A stretch of 64,000 nt of DNA from Gallionellaceae bacterium. Its GTDB lineage: Bacteria; Pseudomonadota; Gammaproteobacteria; Burkholderiales; Thiobacillaceae. The translations under genes and the position numbers were made by a program. Below are positions 43,295-53,484 of this stretch, piece after piece. The number at the start of each line of letters is the position of its first letter. Position 1 is the first letter of the stretch. The notes below the pieces were generated by a model, which worked only from the letters and a program-made list of their open reading frames with translations, was not told where the DNA came from and searched no databases. The DNA lies in NCBI GenBank assembly GCA_028714875.1, contig JAQTLN010000008.1, positions 62,001 through 126,000 on the forward strand, in the 5' to 3' direction.

Positions 43295-43743
43295 TGTCGG
43301 AACGACGGGGAACGGTCATGGCCTTCGATTTCGGCACCACCAAGATCGGTGTCGCCGTGGGCGACTGGGAAACCCGGATGGCGCATCCGCTGGAAGTGAT
43401 CCGTGGAGAAGCCAACGACCCGCGTTTCGCGCGCATCGCCGCCCTCATCGACGAGTGGCGCCCGAACCAGTTGGTGGCCGGCCTGCCGTTGTCGCTGGAT
43501 GGTGAGGAGCACGATCTGACCCGGCGCGCGCGCCGCTTCGCCAACCAGCTCAATGGCCGTTTCAATCTGCCCGTCACCCTGGTCGACGAGCGTCTCACCT
43601 CCGTGGAAGCCGATGCCCGCCTGCGCGAGGCCGGCGTCAACGCGGCCGGGCGCAAACGGGTGGAAGACAGTGTGGCGGCCCAACAAATCCTGCAGGACCA
43701 TTTCGATCATGTCGCCAACGACCATGCCACTGCCCACGCCTGA
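43294..43743 (+). CDS. ruvX: RuvX/YqgF family Holliday-junction resolvase-like pre-16S rRNA nuclease
   Basis: A 149-residue RNase H-fold protein. MAFDFGTTKIGVAVGDWETR holds the first catalytic Asp; VAGLPLSLDGEE and TLVDERLTSVEAD supply the later acidic residues. It is needed in E. coli for 16S rRNA 5'-end processing. It overlaps yqgE by one base, and pyrR starts inside its end. Confidence 0.95.
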   Translation: MSERRGTVMAFDFGTTKIGVAVGDWETRMAHPLEVIRGEANDPRFARIAALIDEWRPNQLVAGLPLSLDGEEHDLTRRARRFANQLNGRFNLPVTLVDERLTSVEADARLREAGVNAAGRKRVEDSVAAQQILQDHFDHVANDHATAHA

Positions 43744-44221
43744 ACAACTCATCTCCCGCCTGGCGGACCAACTTTCTCCCACACTGGGGCCGGACCTGGC
43801 CCTGGTCGGCATTCACACCGGCGGGGTCTGGGTGATGGACGCCCTGGCCGAACGTCTCGGACGCGACCTGCCGCGCGGCGTGCTCGACATCTCCTTCTAC
43901 CGCGACGACTTTTCCCGCATCGGCCTGCATCCGCAGGTAAAGCCCTCGGACATTCCGTTCGACATGGAGGGCCGCCGCGTTCTGCTCATCGACGACGTGC
44001 TCTACACCGGCCGCACCATCCGCGCGGCCATGAACATCCTGTTCGATTACGGCCGTCCGGCGGCGATCCGCCTGGCGGTGCTGGTGGACCGGGGCGGCCG
44101 GGAAATGCCGATCTGCCCGGATTTCGTCGGCGCCCACCTGGAACTGGCGGAACACGAGAACATCGCCCTCACCCGCGCCGACGATGGCACGCTGGGCTTC
44201 AAGGTCAATCAACGCACATGA
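43724..44221 (+). CDS. pyrR: PyrR-like phosphoribosyltransferase
   Basis: A 165-residue type I phosphoribosyltransferase. The PRPP-binding loop is [20 protein letters not shown], and [19 protein letters not shown] and [14 protein letters not shown] match PyrR. The ATG at 43724 is favoured; one at 43709 is possible. In Gram-positives PyrR controls pyrimidine operons by mRNA binding; in Proteobacteria its regulatory role is less clear. It is coupled to pyrB by an ATGA overlap, so it likely responds to UMP or acts in uracil salvage. Confidence 0.94.
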   Translation: MPLPTPEQLISRLADQLSPTLGPDLALVGIHTGGVWVMDALAERLGRDLPRGVLDISFYRDDFSRIGLHPQVKPSDIPFDMEGRRVLLIDDVLYTGRTIRAAMNILFDYGRPAAIRLAVLVDRGGREMPICPDFVGAHLELAEHENIALTRADDGTLGFKVNQRT

Positions 44222-45168
44222 AAAACAATTTGCAGTTGACCGAGGACGGTCGCCTCAAGCACCTGTTGAGTCTGGACGGCTTGCCCGCGCGCATCCTCAC
44301 GCAAATTCTGGACACCGCCGCCTCATTCGTCGCGGTGGGCGAGCGCGAGGTGAAGTCAGTGCCGCTGTTGCGCGGCAAGGCGGTGTTCAACATCTTCTTC
44401 GAGAACTCCACACGCACCCGCACCACCTTCGAGATCGCCGCCAAGCGGCTGTCGGCGGACGTGGTCAACCTCAACATCAACGCCTCCTCGCAGAGCAAGG
44501 GCGAGACCCTGCTCGATACCGTGGCCAATCTCTCGGCCATGCATGCCGACATGTTCGTGGTGCGCCACGCCGCCGCCGGCGCCGCCCACCTGATCGCCCG
44601 CCATGTGGCGCCGCACATCAGCGTGGTGAACGCCGGCGACGGCCGCTGCGCCCACCCCACCCAGGGTCTGCTCGACATGTTCACCATCCGCCACTTCAAG
44701 GGCGGCTTCCACAACCTGCGCGTGGCCATCGTCGGCGACGTGCTGCATTCGCGCGTGGCGCGCTCGCAAATCCACGGCCTCACCACCCTGGGCTGCCCGG
44801 AAGTGCGGGTGATCGCGCCGAAAACCCTGCTCCCGCGCGACGTCGGCAACCTCGGCGTGCACGTCTATCACAACATGGAACAGGGCCTGAAGGATGTCGA
44901 CGTGGTGATGATGCTGCGCCTGCAGAACGAACGCATGCAGGGCGCGCGCCTGCCCTCCGCCGGCGAGTTCTACAAACACTGGGGCCTCACCACCGAGAAA
45001 CTGCGTTACGCCAAGCCCGACGCCATCGTCATGCACCCCGGCCCGATGAACCGCGGCGTGGAAATCGACTCCGAAGTCGCCGACGGCCCGCAGGCCGTGA
45101 TCCTCGCGCAAGTCACTTTCGGCATCGCCGTGCGCATGGCGGTGATGAGTATTCTGGCGGGGAATTGA
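44218..45168 (+). CDS. pyrB: Aspartate carbamoyltransferase catalytic subunit
   Basis: A 316-residue enzyme forming N-carbamoyl-aspartate in pyrimidine synthesis. [18 protein letters not shown] is the carbamoyl phosphate loop, [15 protein letters not shown] the 80s-type loop, [12 protein letters not shown] and [11 protein letters not shown] follow, and [12 protein letters not shown] is the aspartate-side loop. All key residues are present. No pyrI is nearby; the next gene encodes a pseudo-dihydroorotase, consistent with the ATCase-PyrC' complex type. Confidence 0.97.
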   Translation: MKNNLQLTEDGRLKHLLSLDGLPARILTQILDTAASFVAVGEREVKSVPLLRGKAVFNIFFENSTRTRTTFEIAAKRLSADVVNLNINASSQSKGETLLDTVANLSAMHADMFVVRHAAAGAAHLIARHVAPHISVVNAGDGRCAHPTQGLLDMFTIRHFKGGFHNLRVAIVGDVLHSRVARSQIHGLTTLGCPEVRVIAPKTLLPRDVGNLGVHVYHNMEQGLKDVDVVMMLRLQNERMQGARLPSAGEFYKHWGLTTEKLRYAKPDAIVMHPGPMNRGVEIDSEVADGPQAVILAQVTFGIAVRMAVMSILAGN

Positions 45169-45171
45169 GCA

Positions 45172-46464
45172 ATGAAAATCCACATCAAGAACGGCCGTGT
45201 CATCGACCCCGCCAGCGGCATGGACAGTGTTCAGGACGTCTTCGTCGCCGCCGGGCATATCCAGGCATTGGGACAGGCGCCCGCCGATTTCCACGCCAAT
45301 CAGGTGCTCGACGCGACCGGGCTGATCGTCTGTCCTGGCTTGGTGGACCTGTCCCTGCGTCTGCGCGAGCCGGGGCTGGAATACATCGCCGGGCTGGAAT
45401 CGGAGATGCACGCGGCGGCGGTGGGCGGCGTGACTTCGCTGGCCTGCCCGCCCGATACCGACCCACCCCTGGACGAACCGGGCCTGGTGGAAATGCTCAA
45501 GTTCCGCGCCCGCAACATGCCGGGGCCGCGCGTCTATCCGGTGGGAGCGCTGACCCGCGAGCTCAAGGGCGAACGCCTCACCGAGATGGCGGAACTGCAC
45601 GAAGCCGGTTGCGTGGCGTTCAGCCAGGCCGACGCGCCGTTGCTCGATACCCAGGTGCTGCTACGCGCGCTGGAATACGCCACCACCTTCGATCTGCCGG
45701 TGTGGTTGCGCCCGCAGGACATGCATCTGTCGCGCAACGGCGTCGCCCATGACGGCGTCGTCGCCGCGCGCCTGGGGCTACATCCCATTCCGGTGCCGGC
45801 GGAAACCGTGGCGCTGTCCACCATCCTGCTGCTGACACGGGAAACCGGCGCCCGCGTGCACCTGTGCCGACTCTCCAGTCGCGCCGGGGTGGAAATGGTG
45901 CGCCAGGCGAAGCGGGACGGCCTGCGTATCACCTGCGATGTGAACATCCACCATGTGCATCTTTCCGAGATGGACACGGCGGACTTCGATTCCAACTGCC
46001 ATTTGGTGCCGCCGCTCAGAAGCCAGCGCGACCGCGATGCCATACGCCAAGCGCTCAGGGAAGGTGTGATCGACGCGATCTGTTCCGACCACGCGCCGGT
46101 GGACGACGATGCCAAGGAGTTGCCGTTCCAGGAGGCCGAACCGGGCGCCACCGGCGTCGAACTGCTGCTGCCGCTGACGCTGAAATGGGCGAGCGAAACC
46201 GGCCTGCCGCTAGCCCAGGCCCTGGGCTACATCACCCATCGCGCGGCCGCCATCATGGGCGTGAACGCCGGCCATCTCGCTGTCGGCGCGCCGGCCGATA
46301 TTTGCGTGTTCGACCCCGAGGCCGCTTGGCTGGTCAGCCCCTCCAACCTCGCCAGCCTGGGCAAGAACAGCCCTTATCTCGGCCTGGAGATGATCGGCCA
46401 GGTACGCTACACGATCATCGACGGACATCTGGATTTCAAGCGGGGTGCCCGTAGGTCGGGTTAG
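45172..46464 (+). CDS. pyrC': Dihydroorotase-like protein PyrC' (probably non-catalytic)
   Basis: A 430-residue amidohydrolase-fold protein starting 3 bp after pyrB. In active type I dihydroorotases the metal site begins DxHxHLRxPG; here it reads VDLSLRLREPG, so both His ligands are lost. Other family blocks remain (VTSLACPPDTDPPLDEP, ICSDHAPVDDDAKELPF). In Pseudomonas an inactive PyrC' is a structural partner of aspartate carbamoyltransferase, and this gene probably does the same; an active pyrC must then be elsewhere. The last residues (RGARRSG) and the TAG stop are encoded by a palindromic repeat remnant. Confidence 0.93.
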   Translation: MKIHIKNGRVIDPASGMDSVQDVFVAAGHIQALGQAPADFHANQVLDATGLIVCPGLVDLSLRLREPGLEYIAGLESEMHAAAVGGVTSLACPPDTDPPLDEPGLVEMLKFRARNMPGPRVYPVGALTRELKGERLTEMAELHEAGCVAFSQADAPLLDTQVLLRALEYATTFDLPVWLRPQDMHLSRNGVAHDGVVAARLGLHPIPVPAETVALSTILLLTRETGARVHLCRLSSRAGVEMVRQAKRDGLRITCDVNIHHVHLSEMDTADFDSNCHLVPPLRSQRDRDAIRQALREGVIDAICSDHAPVDDDAKELPFQEAEPGATGVELLLPLTLKWASETGLPLAQALGYITHRAAAIMGVNAGHLAVGAPADICVFDPEAAWLVSPSNLASLGKNSPYLGLEMIGQVRYTIIDGHLDFKRGARRSG

Positions 46465-46480
46465 CGAAGTAATCGGCCCG
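46447..46480. repeat. Family E repeat remnant at the pyrC' stop
   Basis: CGTAGGTCGGGTTAGCGAAG supplies the last codons and the TAG stop of the dihydroorotase-like gene. The same motif, inverted, is in the gap at 53483-53555. Confidence 0.65.
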
Positions 46481-46508
46481 CGGCCGCAAAGCGTGCCGAT
46501 GCACCGCG

Positions 46509-46573
46509 TGTAGCGCCGCTTCCAGCCGGCGTCTTTACAGTAACGGCAGCCGGCTGGAAGCCGGCGCTACAAG
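46509..46573. repeat. Palindromic repeat (family C) between convergent pyrC' and uppP
   Basis: TGTAGCGCCGCTTCCAGCCG at the left and GCTGGAAGCCGGCGCTACA at the right are near-inverse arms around a short spacer. The element abuts the uppP stop and can fold into a long hairpin. Confidence 0.88.
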
Positions 46574-46574
46574 T

Positions 46575-47399
46575 CTAATCCGCCGCCCAGTGGATGATCC
46601 CCAGGTAATGCGTCGCCAGCACCGCGACACCGAAGGCGATGCGGTACCAGGCGAACCAGGTGAAATCGTGGCGGCTGATGAAGCGGATCAGACCACGCAC
46701 CACCAGGAAGGCGGAGATGAAGGAGGCCACGCCGCCCACCGCGAACAGACTCAGGTCGTCGGCGCTGAACAGTTCACGGTTCTTGTAAACGTCATACAAG
46801 GTGGCCGCGAACATGGTGGGAATGGCCAGGAAGAAGGAAAACTCCGTGGCCGCCTTGCGCGACAGTCCGAAGAACAGGCCGCCGATGATGGTGGCGCCGG
46901 AACGCGAAGTGCCGGGAATCATCGCCAGGGCCTGCGCGAAGCCCACCTTCAAGGCGTCCTGCCAGCGCATCTCCTCGACTTCCTGTACCCGAATCACATG
47001 TGACCGCCGTTCCGCCCAGAGGATCAGCAGGCCGCCGACGATGAAGGCGGAAGCCACCACAATCGGGTTGAACAGGTAGAACTTGATCTGTTTGAGGAAC
47101 AGCAGACCCAGCACGGCGGCCGGCATGAATGCCACGATCAGGTTCATGGCGAAGCGGCGCGATGCCGGCTCTCGGGTCATGGAAACGACGACATGACCCA
47201 GGCGGGCCCGGTATTCCCACACCACGGCAAAGATGGCGGCCAACTGGATGGCGACTTCGAACACCTTGGCTTTATCGCCGGTGAAGTCGAGCAACTGGCC
47301 GGCGAGGATGAGGTGGCCGGTACTGGAAACCGGCAGGAATTCGGTCACACCCTCGACCAGGCCGAGGATGAGCGCTTTGAGCAGGATGGGAATGTCCAC
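46575..47399 (-). CDS. uppP: Undecaprenyl-diphosphatase
   Basis: A 274-residue BacA/UppP membrane protein that recycles undecaprenyl pyrophosphate to the monophosphate lipid carrier used for peptidoglycan and polysaccharide. [19 protein letters not shown] and [20 protein letters not shown] are the two signature motifs with catalytic Glu, Ser and Arg. About eight membrane helices are present. The start is GTG at 47399 with only a weak ribosome-binding site. It is monocistronic, between two repeat-bearing gaps. Confidence 0.97.
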   Translation of the reverse strand: MDIPILLKALILGLVEGVTEFLPVSSTGHLILAGQLLDFTGDKAKVFEVAIQLAAIFAVVWEYRARLGHVVVSMTREPASRRFAMNLIVAFMPAAVLGLLFLKQIKFYLFNPIVVASAFIVGGLLILWAERRSHVIRVQEVEEMRWQDALKVGFAQALAMIPGTSRSGATIIGGLFFGLSRKAATEFSFFLAIPTMFAATLYDVYKNRELFSADDLSLFAVGGVASFISAFLVVRGLIRFISRHDFTWFAWYRIAFGVAVLATHYLGIIHWAAD

Positions 47400-47450
47400 G
47401 GGAATTTCTATCTTGGTTCTTGGAAGAGGCGCGATTCTAGCAGCCGACTG

Positions 47451-47591
47451 TTAAACCTTGATTCCTCAGCTGAATGCGGCCGAGTGTGCGGCGGGCACGC
47501 CCAAATGGTGAGAATCGCCGAAGGCTACGCGGCCGGCATTCATGAGACGCTCCAGTGGAGGATGAGCGGTCAACTGAGGAATCAAGGTTAA
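47451..47591. mobile_element. MITE-like element with terminal inverted repeats
   Basis: AACCTTGATTCCTCAG (47454-47469) is repeated exactly in inverse orientation as CTGAGGAATCAAGGTT (47574-47589). TTAA lies at both outer edges (47451-47454 and 47588-47591), possibly a target-site duplication, though it could also be part of the palindrome. The roughly 140 bp interior has no convincing gene. It fills the 257 bp gap between uppP and the zinc-ribbon gene. Confidence 0.65.
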
Positions 47592-47656
47592 ACCACTTGG
47601 CCCGGCTTGCAGGTCCAGACTATCCTTGCCGCCAGTCACCACTCAGAGAGGCGAAC

Positions 47657-47953
47657 ATGGCGCGCCGCAGCTTCATTTTTTGCGACATCTGCAACCCGCT
47701 GGCACTGCGTTCCATCGAAATGCGCCGCACTTCCGGGCGCGACAGCCGCGATGGGCGACGCCTGACCGATGGCCGCGCCTGGTTCGACGGCAGCGACAGC
47801 GATGCGAAACACGCCGGCTGGGTGATCGCGGACGACGGCCAGCACATCTGCACGGCCTGCTTCGAGCGGCTGCGTTCCATGCGCAACGTGCTGGAAGAGC
47901 GGCTGTTCGTCGGCATCAGCATGACCGAAGTCCTGCGCGACGAGATCGACTGA
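47657..47953 (+). CDS. Small zinc-ribbon-like protein of unknown function
   Basis: A 98-residue protein. The ATG at 47657 has GAGAGG upstream. Two Cys pairs, FCDIC near the N-terminus and CTACFERLR near residue 78, are spaced like a split zinc ribbon. The middle is charged and hydrophilic, and no membrane segment is present. I do not recognise the family. It is flanked by the MITE-like element and a hairpin terminator, so it is probably transcribed alone. Codon usage looks like its neighbours, supporting a real gene. Confidence 0.7.
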   Translation: MARRSFIFCDICNPLALRSIEMRRTSGRDSRDGRRLTDGRAWFDGSDSDAKHAGWVIADDGQHICTACFERLRSMRNVLEERLFVGISMTEVLRDEID

Positions 47954-47986
47954 GTGCGGCAACGAGGCTTTTCCGCGCCCCTGTAG

Positions 47987-48010
47987 CGCCGGCTTCCAGC
48001 CGGCGTTTTT
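47987..48010 (+). terminator. Hairpin terminator made from a half family C repeat
   Basis: CGCCGGC, TTCCA loop, GCCGGCG and then five T. A perfect 7 bp stem with T-run follows the zinc-ribbon gene and lies between it and the convergent ATPase gene. Confidence 0.75.
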
Positions 48011-48028
48011 ATTGGTTTCCGGTGATTT

Positions 48029-48955
48029 TCAGCGTGTTTTCTTCCGCGCCAATCCCTGCCTTCCCACCCAATCCGCCGCGAACTGGCGGGCGACCCGGCC
48101 GGAGCGGCCACCACGGGAAATCGCCCAGTTGATGGCTTCCTGGCGCATGGCTTCGTCTTCGCGCCCGCCGAGTGTCGCCACCCAGGCGCCGACGATGGCC
48201 AGGTAGTCGTCCTGGTTGAACGGCCAGAAGGTCAGCGTGAGGCCGAAGCGGTCGGACAGGCTGATTTTTTCCTCGATGCTTTCCGCCGGTCGCACTTCGC
48301 CCCCCAGGTGTTGAGTGGCTTCGTTCTCCGCGAAAAACTCCGGCATCAGATGGCGCCGGTTCGAGGTGGCGCAGATCAACACGTTATCCGGCAAGCCCGC
48401 CACGGAACCGTCGAGCGCTGCTTTCAGCGGCTTGTAGGCGGCGTCATTCGGCTCGAAGGACAGGTCGTCGGTGAACAGGATGAAGCGCCAGGGTTGGCCT
48501 TCCAGGCGCGCGGTGATGTCGGGCAGGTCGATCAGGTCTTCGCGATCCACTTCCACCAGGCGCAGGCCTTTCTTCGCGTGGCGCGGCAGCAGGGCCTTGA
48601 TCAACGAGGATTTGCCGCAGCCCCGGCTGCCGGCGAGCAACACATTGTTGGCCGGCAGCAGCTTGAGGAACTGGCGCGTGTTGCGCTCCAGTTCCGCCTT
48701 CTGCTCGTCAATGCCGGTGAGCGCCTCCCAGGGCGGGCAATTCAGCGTGGTGACCGGTAGCAACATGCCGCGTCCCATCTGCTTGCGCCAGCGGCAGGCC
48801 AGGGTCACGCGCCAATCCACCCGTGGCGGCACCGGCGGCAGCCAGGCATCCAGACGCGCCAGCAGGTCGTTGGCGCGGGCAACCAGGAGGGCGAGTTCCG
48901 GGCTGACCTGGTAAATCGGGGCGACGTCTTCCTCGTCGTCAAACTCGCCGTTCAT
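48029..48955 (-). CDS. DUF815 family AAA ATPase
   Basis: A 308-residue P-loop ATPase. Walker A is AGSRGCGKSSLIKALL, Walker B FILFTDDLSFE, and sensor 1 CATSNRRHLMPEF. ALTGIDEQKAELERNTRQFL precedes the P-loop as in the DUF815 family. The cellular role is unknown. It often lies beside argJ in beta/gammaproteobacteria, as here, where it follows argJ on the same strand after an 86 bp gap filled by a palindromic repeat. Confidence 0.92.
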   Translation of the reverse strand: MNGEFDDEEDVAPIYQVSPELALLVARANDLLARLDAWLPPVPPRVDWRVTLACRWRKQMGRGMLLPVTTLNCPPWEALTGIDEQKAELERNTRQFLKLLPANNVLLAGSRGCGKSSLIKALLPRHAKKGLRLVEVDREDLIDLPDITARLEGQPWRFILFTDDLSFEPNDAAYKPLKAALDGSVAGLPDNVLICATSNRRHLMPEFFAENEATQHLGGEVRPAESIEEKISLSDRFGLTLTFWPFNQDDYLAIVGAWVATLGGREDEAMRQEAINWAISRGGRSGRVARQFAADWVGRQGLARKKTR

Positions 48956-48968
48956 TGCGTTACTCCAA

Positions 48969-49043
48969 ATGTAGAGCCGGCATCCTTGCCGGCTCGTCCG
49001 TGCGGATTGCGAAAGACACCGGCAAGGATGCCGGCGCTACATC
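48969..49043. repeat. Palindromic repeat (family C) between argJ and the ATPase gene
   Basis: ATGTAGAGCCGGCATCCTTG and CAAGGATGCCGGCGCTACAT are near-inverse arms with about 35 bases between. It starts directly at the argJ stop codon. Confidence 0.88.
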
Positions 49044-50271
49044 AGGTCCGGTACTCGGCATTGATCTTCACGTAGTCGTAGGAAAAATCGCAGGTCCACA
49101 CCGTCGCCACCATGTTGCCGCGCGCCAGGTCGACGCGCACCGCGATTTCCGGCGCCGCCATCACGCGGGCGCCCTCCTCTTCCCGGTAAGCCGGGGCGCG
49201 GCCGCCGTTTTCCGCAACCAGGACGTTGCCCAGCCAGAGGCGGATGCGCTCCACATCGAGGTCGTCTATGCCGGCATAGCCGATGGCGGCCAGGATGCGG
49301 CCGAGGTTGGGGTCGGAGGCGAAGAAAGCGGTCTTTACCAGGGGCGAGCGGGCGATGGCGTAGGCCACCTGTTTGCATTCGGCTTCGCTCTTGCCGCCTT
49401 CCACGCGCACTTCCATGAACTTGGTGGCGCCCTCGCCATCGCGCACGATGGCTTGCGCGAGTTCGATCATCACTTCGGTGATGACGGACTGGAGGGAATC
49501 AAAGCGGGAATCGCCGTCGTCCATGATCACCGGCGCGGGCGTGCTTCCGGTGGCGATGAGGATGCAGGAATCGTTGGTGGAGGTGTCGCCATCCACCGTG
49601 ATGCAGTTGAACGACTTGTTCACCGCGTGGCGCAACATGGCTTCCAGCGCCTCGCAGGAGACTGGCGCGTCGGTGGCGACGAAGGACAGCATGGTCGCCA
49701 TGTTCGGGTGAATCATGCCGGAGCCCTTGGCGATGCCGGTAACCGTGAAATCCACGCCGTTCAGGGCGGCCTTGCGGGAGGTGGCCTTGGACACGATGTC
49801 GGTGGTCATGATCGCTTCGGCCGCCGCCGCCCAGTTGCCCGCTTGGAGGTCGTCGAGGGCGGCGGGCAGGGCGGCGATGATCTTGTCGTGCGGCAGGGGT
49901 TCCAGAATCACGCCGGTGGAGAAGGGCAACACCTGCTCCGCTTTGATGTTCAGGTTTTCCGCCACGGCGGCGCAGGTCTCGCGCGCGCGGCGCAGGCCAT
50001 CCTCGCCGGTGCCGGCGTTGGCGTTGCCGGTGTTCACCACCAGGGCGCGGATGCCGCCCTCCTGGTGCAGATGCTCCTTGCAGACGGTGACGGGCGCGGC
50101 GCAGAAGCGGTTCTGGGTGAACACGCCCACCACTTCACTGTCATGCGGAAGGGTGATCACCAGCACATCGCGGCGGCCGGGCTTCTTGATGCCGGCGGAT
50201 GCGATGCCCAGTTCGACGCCGGGAACGGGCCGCAGGGAGGCGGGATCGGGAGCGGAAAGATTGACGGGCAT
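49042..50271 (-). CDS. argJ: Bifunctional ornithine acetyltransferase/N-acetylglutamate synthase
   Basis: A 409-residue ArgJ. It recycles the acetyl group from N-acetylornithine to glutamate in arginine synthesis. [20 protein letters not shown] is the family start. The self-cleavage site is [19 protein letters not shown], where Thr of ATM is the nucleophile of the beta chain. [14 protein letters not shown] and the C-terminal [19 protein letters not shown] are canonical. It is intact, with no inserted repeat. Confidence 0.97.
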   Translation of the reverse strand: MPVNLSAPDPASLRPVPGVELGIASAGIKKPGRRDVLVITLPHDSEVVGVFTQNRFCAAPVTVCKEHLHQEGGIRALVVNTGNANAGTGEDGLRRARETCAAVAENLNIKAEQVLPFSTGVILEPLPHDKIIAALPAALDDLQAGNWAAAAEAIMTTDIVSKATSRKAALNGVDFTVTGIAKGSGMIHPNMATMLSFVATDAPVSCEALEAMLRHAVNKSFNCITVDGDTSTNDSCILIATGSTPAPVIMDDGDSRFDSLQSVITEVMIELAQAIVRDGEGATKFMEVRVEGGKSEAECKQVAYAIARSPLVKTAFFASDPNLGRILAAIGYAGIDDLDVERIRLWLGNVLVAENGGRAPAYREEEGARVMAAPEIAVRVDLARGNMVATVWTCDFSYDYVKINAEYRT

Positions 50272-50384
50272 GGTGGCAACGCTCGAAGTGGGAGTGGCCC
50301 GATTTTAGCGGGTGGTTACCCTGTTCAAGTCCATGCGATTGATGCCGATAACGCCATGTCGACCACATCAATCCGGGAGCCATC

Positions 50385-51527
50385 ATGCAAGTTCGCCAAA
50401 CCGTCCTTACCGCGCTGGATGCCGACGCGCTCGCGCCGCTGGCGGACATCTCACCCAATCTGGTACTGGTGTTCGCCGCGCCCATGTTTTTTACCGATGC
50501 CGCTTTCGCCGCCGAACTGGCGCGAGCATTTCCCCAGGCGCGGCGCCTGGCCTTGTCCACCGCCGGCGAAATCTCCAGCCAGGGGGTGAGCGACAACAGC
50601 ATCGTGGTCACCGCCATACGCTTCGAGCACATTCACTTCAAAGTGGCGTCCACCGATTTCACCGGCATGGACGACTCCGCCGCCGCCGGCCAACGTCTCG
50701 CCGAGCAGTTGATGGCGCCGGACTTGAAAGCCGTGTTGCTGCTGTCGCAGGGGGTGGCGGTGAACGGCAGTGACTTGATCGGCGGCGCGGTATCCGTGCT
50801 GGGCAAGGCAGTTCCCCTGACCGGCGGCCTGGCCGGCGACAACGGGGCGTTCACGCGCACCTGGGCGATGCTCGATGAGGTGGTTTCGGATCGCTTGATG
50901 CTGGCGGTCGGCTTCTATGGCGACTCGGTCAGCTTCGCGCACGGCTCCTTCGGTGGCTGGCAGAGCTTCGGCCCGGCCCGGCGCGCGACCCGGGCGACCG
51001 GCAACGTGCTCTACGAACTGGACGGGGAGCCGGCGCTGGCCATCTACAAACGCTATCTCGGCGAATATGCCAAGGATCTGCCCGCCTCCGGCCTCCTGTT
51101 CCCCTTTGCCATCCTCTCGCACGAGCGCGAGGAAACCGGCCTGATCCGCACCCTGCTGGGCATCGACGAGGCCGACGGCAGCCTAACCCTGGCCGGCGAC
51201 ATTCCCCAGGACGGTTATCTCAAGTTGATGCACGCCTCCACCGAGGCCCTGGTGGATGGCGCCGAAGCGGCCGCGGAGGCCGCCCGGCGGATGGCTGGCG
51301 CGGACGGCCAGTCGCTCGCGCTCCTGATTTCCTGCATCGGCCGCAAATTGGTGATGGGCGATCGGGTGGACGAGGAAGTCGAGGCGGTGGGCGCGGTGTT
51401 CGGCCAGGGTTGCGCGCTGACCGGCTTCTATTCCAACGGCGAGATCAGCCCCTTCCTGGAAACCACCGAGTGCAAGCTGCACAACCAGACCATGACCATC
51501 ACCTGGCTGGGCGAGGTGCTGGACTAA
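50385..51527 (+). CDS. FIST domain-containing sensory protein
   Basis: A 380-residue protein with FIST-N (residues about 20-220) and FIST-C (about 230-365) domains. Typical segments are [42 protein letters not shown] and [18 protein letters not shown] domains are predicted to bind small ligands such as amino acids and occur with signalling modules. GGGAG precedes the ATG. The hybrid histidine kinase starts 16 bp downstream, so the FIST protein probably supplies its signal. Confidence 0.93.
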   Translation: MQVRQTVLTALDADALAPLADISPNLVLVFAAPMFFTDAAFAAELARAFPQARRLALSTAGEISSQGVSDNSIVVTAIRFEHIHFKVASTDFTGMDDSAAAGQRLAEQLMAPDLKAVLLLSQGVAVNGSDLIGGAVSVLGKAVPLTGGLAGDNGAFTRTWAMLDEVVSDRLMLAVGFYGDSVSFAHGSFGGWQSFGPARRATRATGNVLYELDGEPALAIYKRYLGEYAKDLPASGLLFPFAILSHEREETGLIRTLLGIDEADGSLTLAGDIPQDGYLKLMHASTEALVDGAEAAAEAARRMAGADGQSLALLISCIGRKLVMGDRVDEEVEAVGAVFGQGCALTGFYSNGEISPFLETTECKLHNQTMTITWLGEVLD

Positions 51528-51543
51528 TGCGGACCCGTCGCTG

Positions 51544-53484
51544 ATGCACCGCCTCCTGGATCGCCAGATCAAGCGCGCCCTCGGCCTGGAAACCGGGCAG
51601 TGGCAACACCTGGGTGTAGCGCTCAACACCCTGGCCGATAAATGCGCGGACGAGGATGCCGGCCTGGCGCGCGCGCTGTACGGCCTGCCGACGCTGCTGG
51701 AACGGGTGTCCGAAGCCTACGCCCAGCAGGATCGTGATCTCGCCCTGATCCGGCGCGGCCTGGAACTATCTTCCGCGGAGCTCAGCGATGCCAACGTGAA
51801 ATTGCGTGACGAGGCGGCGGCCAGCGCGCAGGCCCTGGCCGCCCTGCAGGTCGCCTTCGATGCCCTGCATGGCGAGGAAGAGGTGAAGGGCGGCGATCTG
51901 GTCGCCCTGGCCGGGCAGATCGCCGCCCTGACCCGCGACCGCGAACAGATCCGCGCCGCCCTGGCGAAAAGCGAGGAACGCTTCTACCTCGCCATGCGCG
52001 GAGCGAACGACGGGGTGTGGGACTGGGACATGGTCCACAACAGCGTCTACTACTCGCCGCGCTGGAAGGCCATGCTCGGCCACGGCGAGGATGAGATAGG
52101 CGCCGCCTTGAGTGAATGGTCGGGTCGCGTGCACCCCGACGATCTGGCGGCGGCCAGAATGGCCATCGATTCACATCTCTCCGGCAAGACCGACAAGTTC
52201 GAGACCGTGTTCCGCTTTCGCCACAAGGATGGCCACTATCTCTGGCTCCTCTCGCGCGGTCAGGCGGTGTTCGCCGCCGACGGCACGCCGCTGCGCATGG
52301 TCGGCACGCATAGCGACATCAGCGCGCAGAAACAGGCGGAGGTGGCGCTGATCCAGGCCAAGGAAGCGGCGGAAGCGGCGAGCCGATCCAAGAGCGAGTT
52401 CCTGGCCAACATGAGCCACGAAATCCGCACCCCCATGAACGGCATCCTCGGCATGCTGACCCTGACGCAGGACACCTCACTCAGCGCGGAGCAGCGCGAA
52501 TACCTGGGCCTGGCGAGTTCCTCCGCCGACGCGCTGCTGCACATCCTCAACGACATTCTGGATTTCTCCAAGATCGAGGCCGGTCGCCTGGAGGTGGCGG
52601 CGGAAGCCTTCGACCTGAGCGCCCTGCTGCGCGAACTGGTGCGTCTGGAAATGCCGCGCTGCCGCGAGAAAGGCCTGGTTCTGACCCTGGAGCTCGCCCC
52701 CGATCTGCCCGCCACCCTGATCGCCGATCCGGCCCGGGTGCGCCAGGTGTTGCTCAACCTGCTCGGCAATGCCATCAAGTTCACCCCGCGCGGCGCGATC
52801 ATCCTGGAAGCGCGGCGCGACGGCGACCAGGCCCGCATCGCCGTGCGCGACACCGGCATCGGTATTCCGCTCGACAAACAGCCCGCCGTGTTCGAGGCGT
52901 TTACCCAGGCGGATGGCTCCATCACCCGACGTTTCGGCGGCACCGGCCTGGGACTGACCATTTCCAGCCGACTGGTCCAGCTCATGGGAGGTCGGATGGG
53001 CCTGAACAGCGAGCCGGGAGCGGGCAGCGAGTTCCATTTCTCCTTGCCGCTGGTGACGGCTCCGCTAGCCGCCGCCACGCCCGCTGCCGTTTCGGCGATC
53101 ACGCGCCGCGCGCCGCTGGACATCCTGCTGGCCGAGGACAACCCCATCAATCAGCGCCTCGCCATCGCTCTTCTCAGCCGCGAGGGGCACCGCGTCACGC
53201 TGGCGGAAAACGGCCTGGAAACCCTGGCGCGACTGGCGCAAGCCCGCTTCGATCTGGTGCTGATGGATATGCAGATGCCGGACCTGGATGGGCTGGAAAC
53301 CACACGGCGAATCCGCGCACAGGAGGCCGGGGAAGGCAGGCGCCTGCCGATCATCGCCCTGACCGCCAACGCCTACGCGGAAGACCGCGATCGTTGCCTG
53401 GCCGCCGGCATGGACGATTTCGTCAGCAAACCAATCCGGCGCGAGGAACTGCTGGCGGCGATACAGGCGGCGATGAAAGCGTAA
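51544..53484 (+). CDS. Hybrid histidine kinase (PAS-HisKA-HATPase-REC)
   Basis: A 646-residue cytoplasmic kinase with no membrane helix. An N-terminal coiled coil (residues about 55-145) leads to a PAS fold (about 145-265). HisKA follows with [20 protein letters not shown] (His phosphoacceptor), HATPase with [19 protein letters not shown] and GGTGLGLTI, and a C-terminal receiver domain with [22 protein letters not shown] and KPIRREEL. There is no Hpt domain, so a separate phosphotransfer protein is needed. It is paired with the FIST gene. The TAA stop abuts a family E repeat. Confidence 0.95.
   Translation: MHRLLDRQIKRALGLETGQWQHLGVALNTLADKCADEDAGLARALYGLPTLLERVSEAYAQQDRDLALIRRGLELSSAELSDANVKLRDEAAASAQALAALQVAFDALHGEEEVKGGDLVALAGQIAALTRDREQIRAALAKSEERFYLAMRGANDGVWDWDMVHNSVYYSPRWKAMLGHGEDEIGAALSEWSGRVHPDDLAAARMAIDSHLSGKTDKFETVFRFRHKDGHYLWLLSRGQAVFAADGTPLRMVGTHSDISAQKQAEVALIQAKEAAEAASRSKSEFLANMSHEIRTPMNGILGMLTLTQDTSLSAEQREYLGLASSSADALLHILNDILDFSKIEAGRLEVAAEAFDLSALLRELVRLEMPRCREKGLVLTLELAPDLPATLIADPARVRQVLLNLLGNAIKFTPRGAIILEARRDGDQARIAVRDTGIGIPLDKQPAVFEAFTQADGSITRRFGGTGLGLTISSRLVQLMGGRMGLNSEPGAGSEFHFSLPLVTAPLAAATPAAVSAITRRAPLDILLAEDNPINQRLAIALLSREGHRVTLAENGLETLARLAQARFDLVLMDMQMPDLDGLETTRRIRAQEAGEGRRLPIIALTANAYAEDRDRCLAAGMDDFVSKPIRREELLAAIQAAMKA

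Noticed and set aside
48955-50589. A 544-codon plus-strand open frame over argJ
   Set aside because: Antisense of a clearly conserved ArgJ; no family resemblance.
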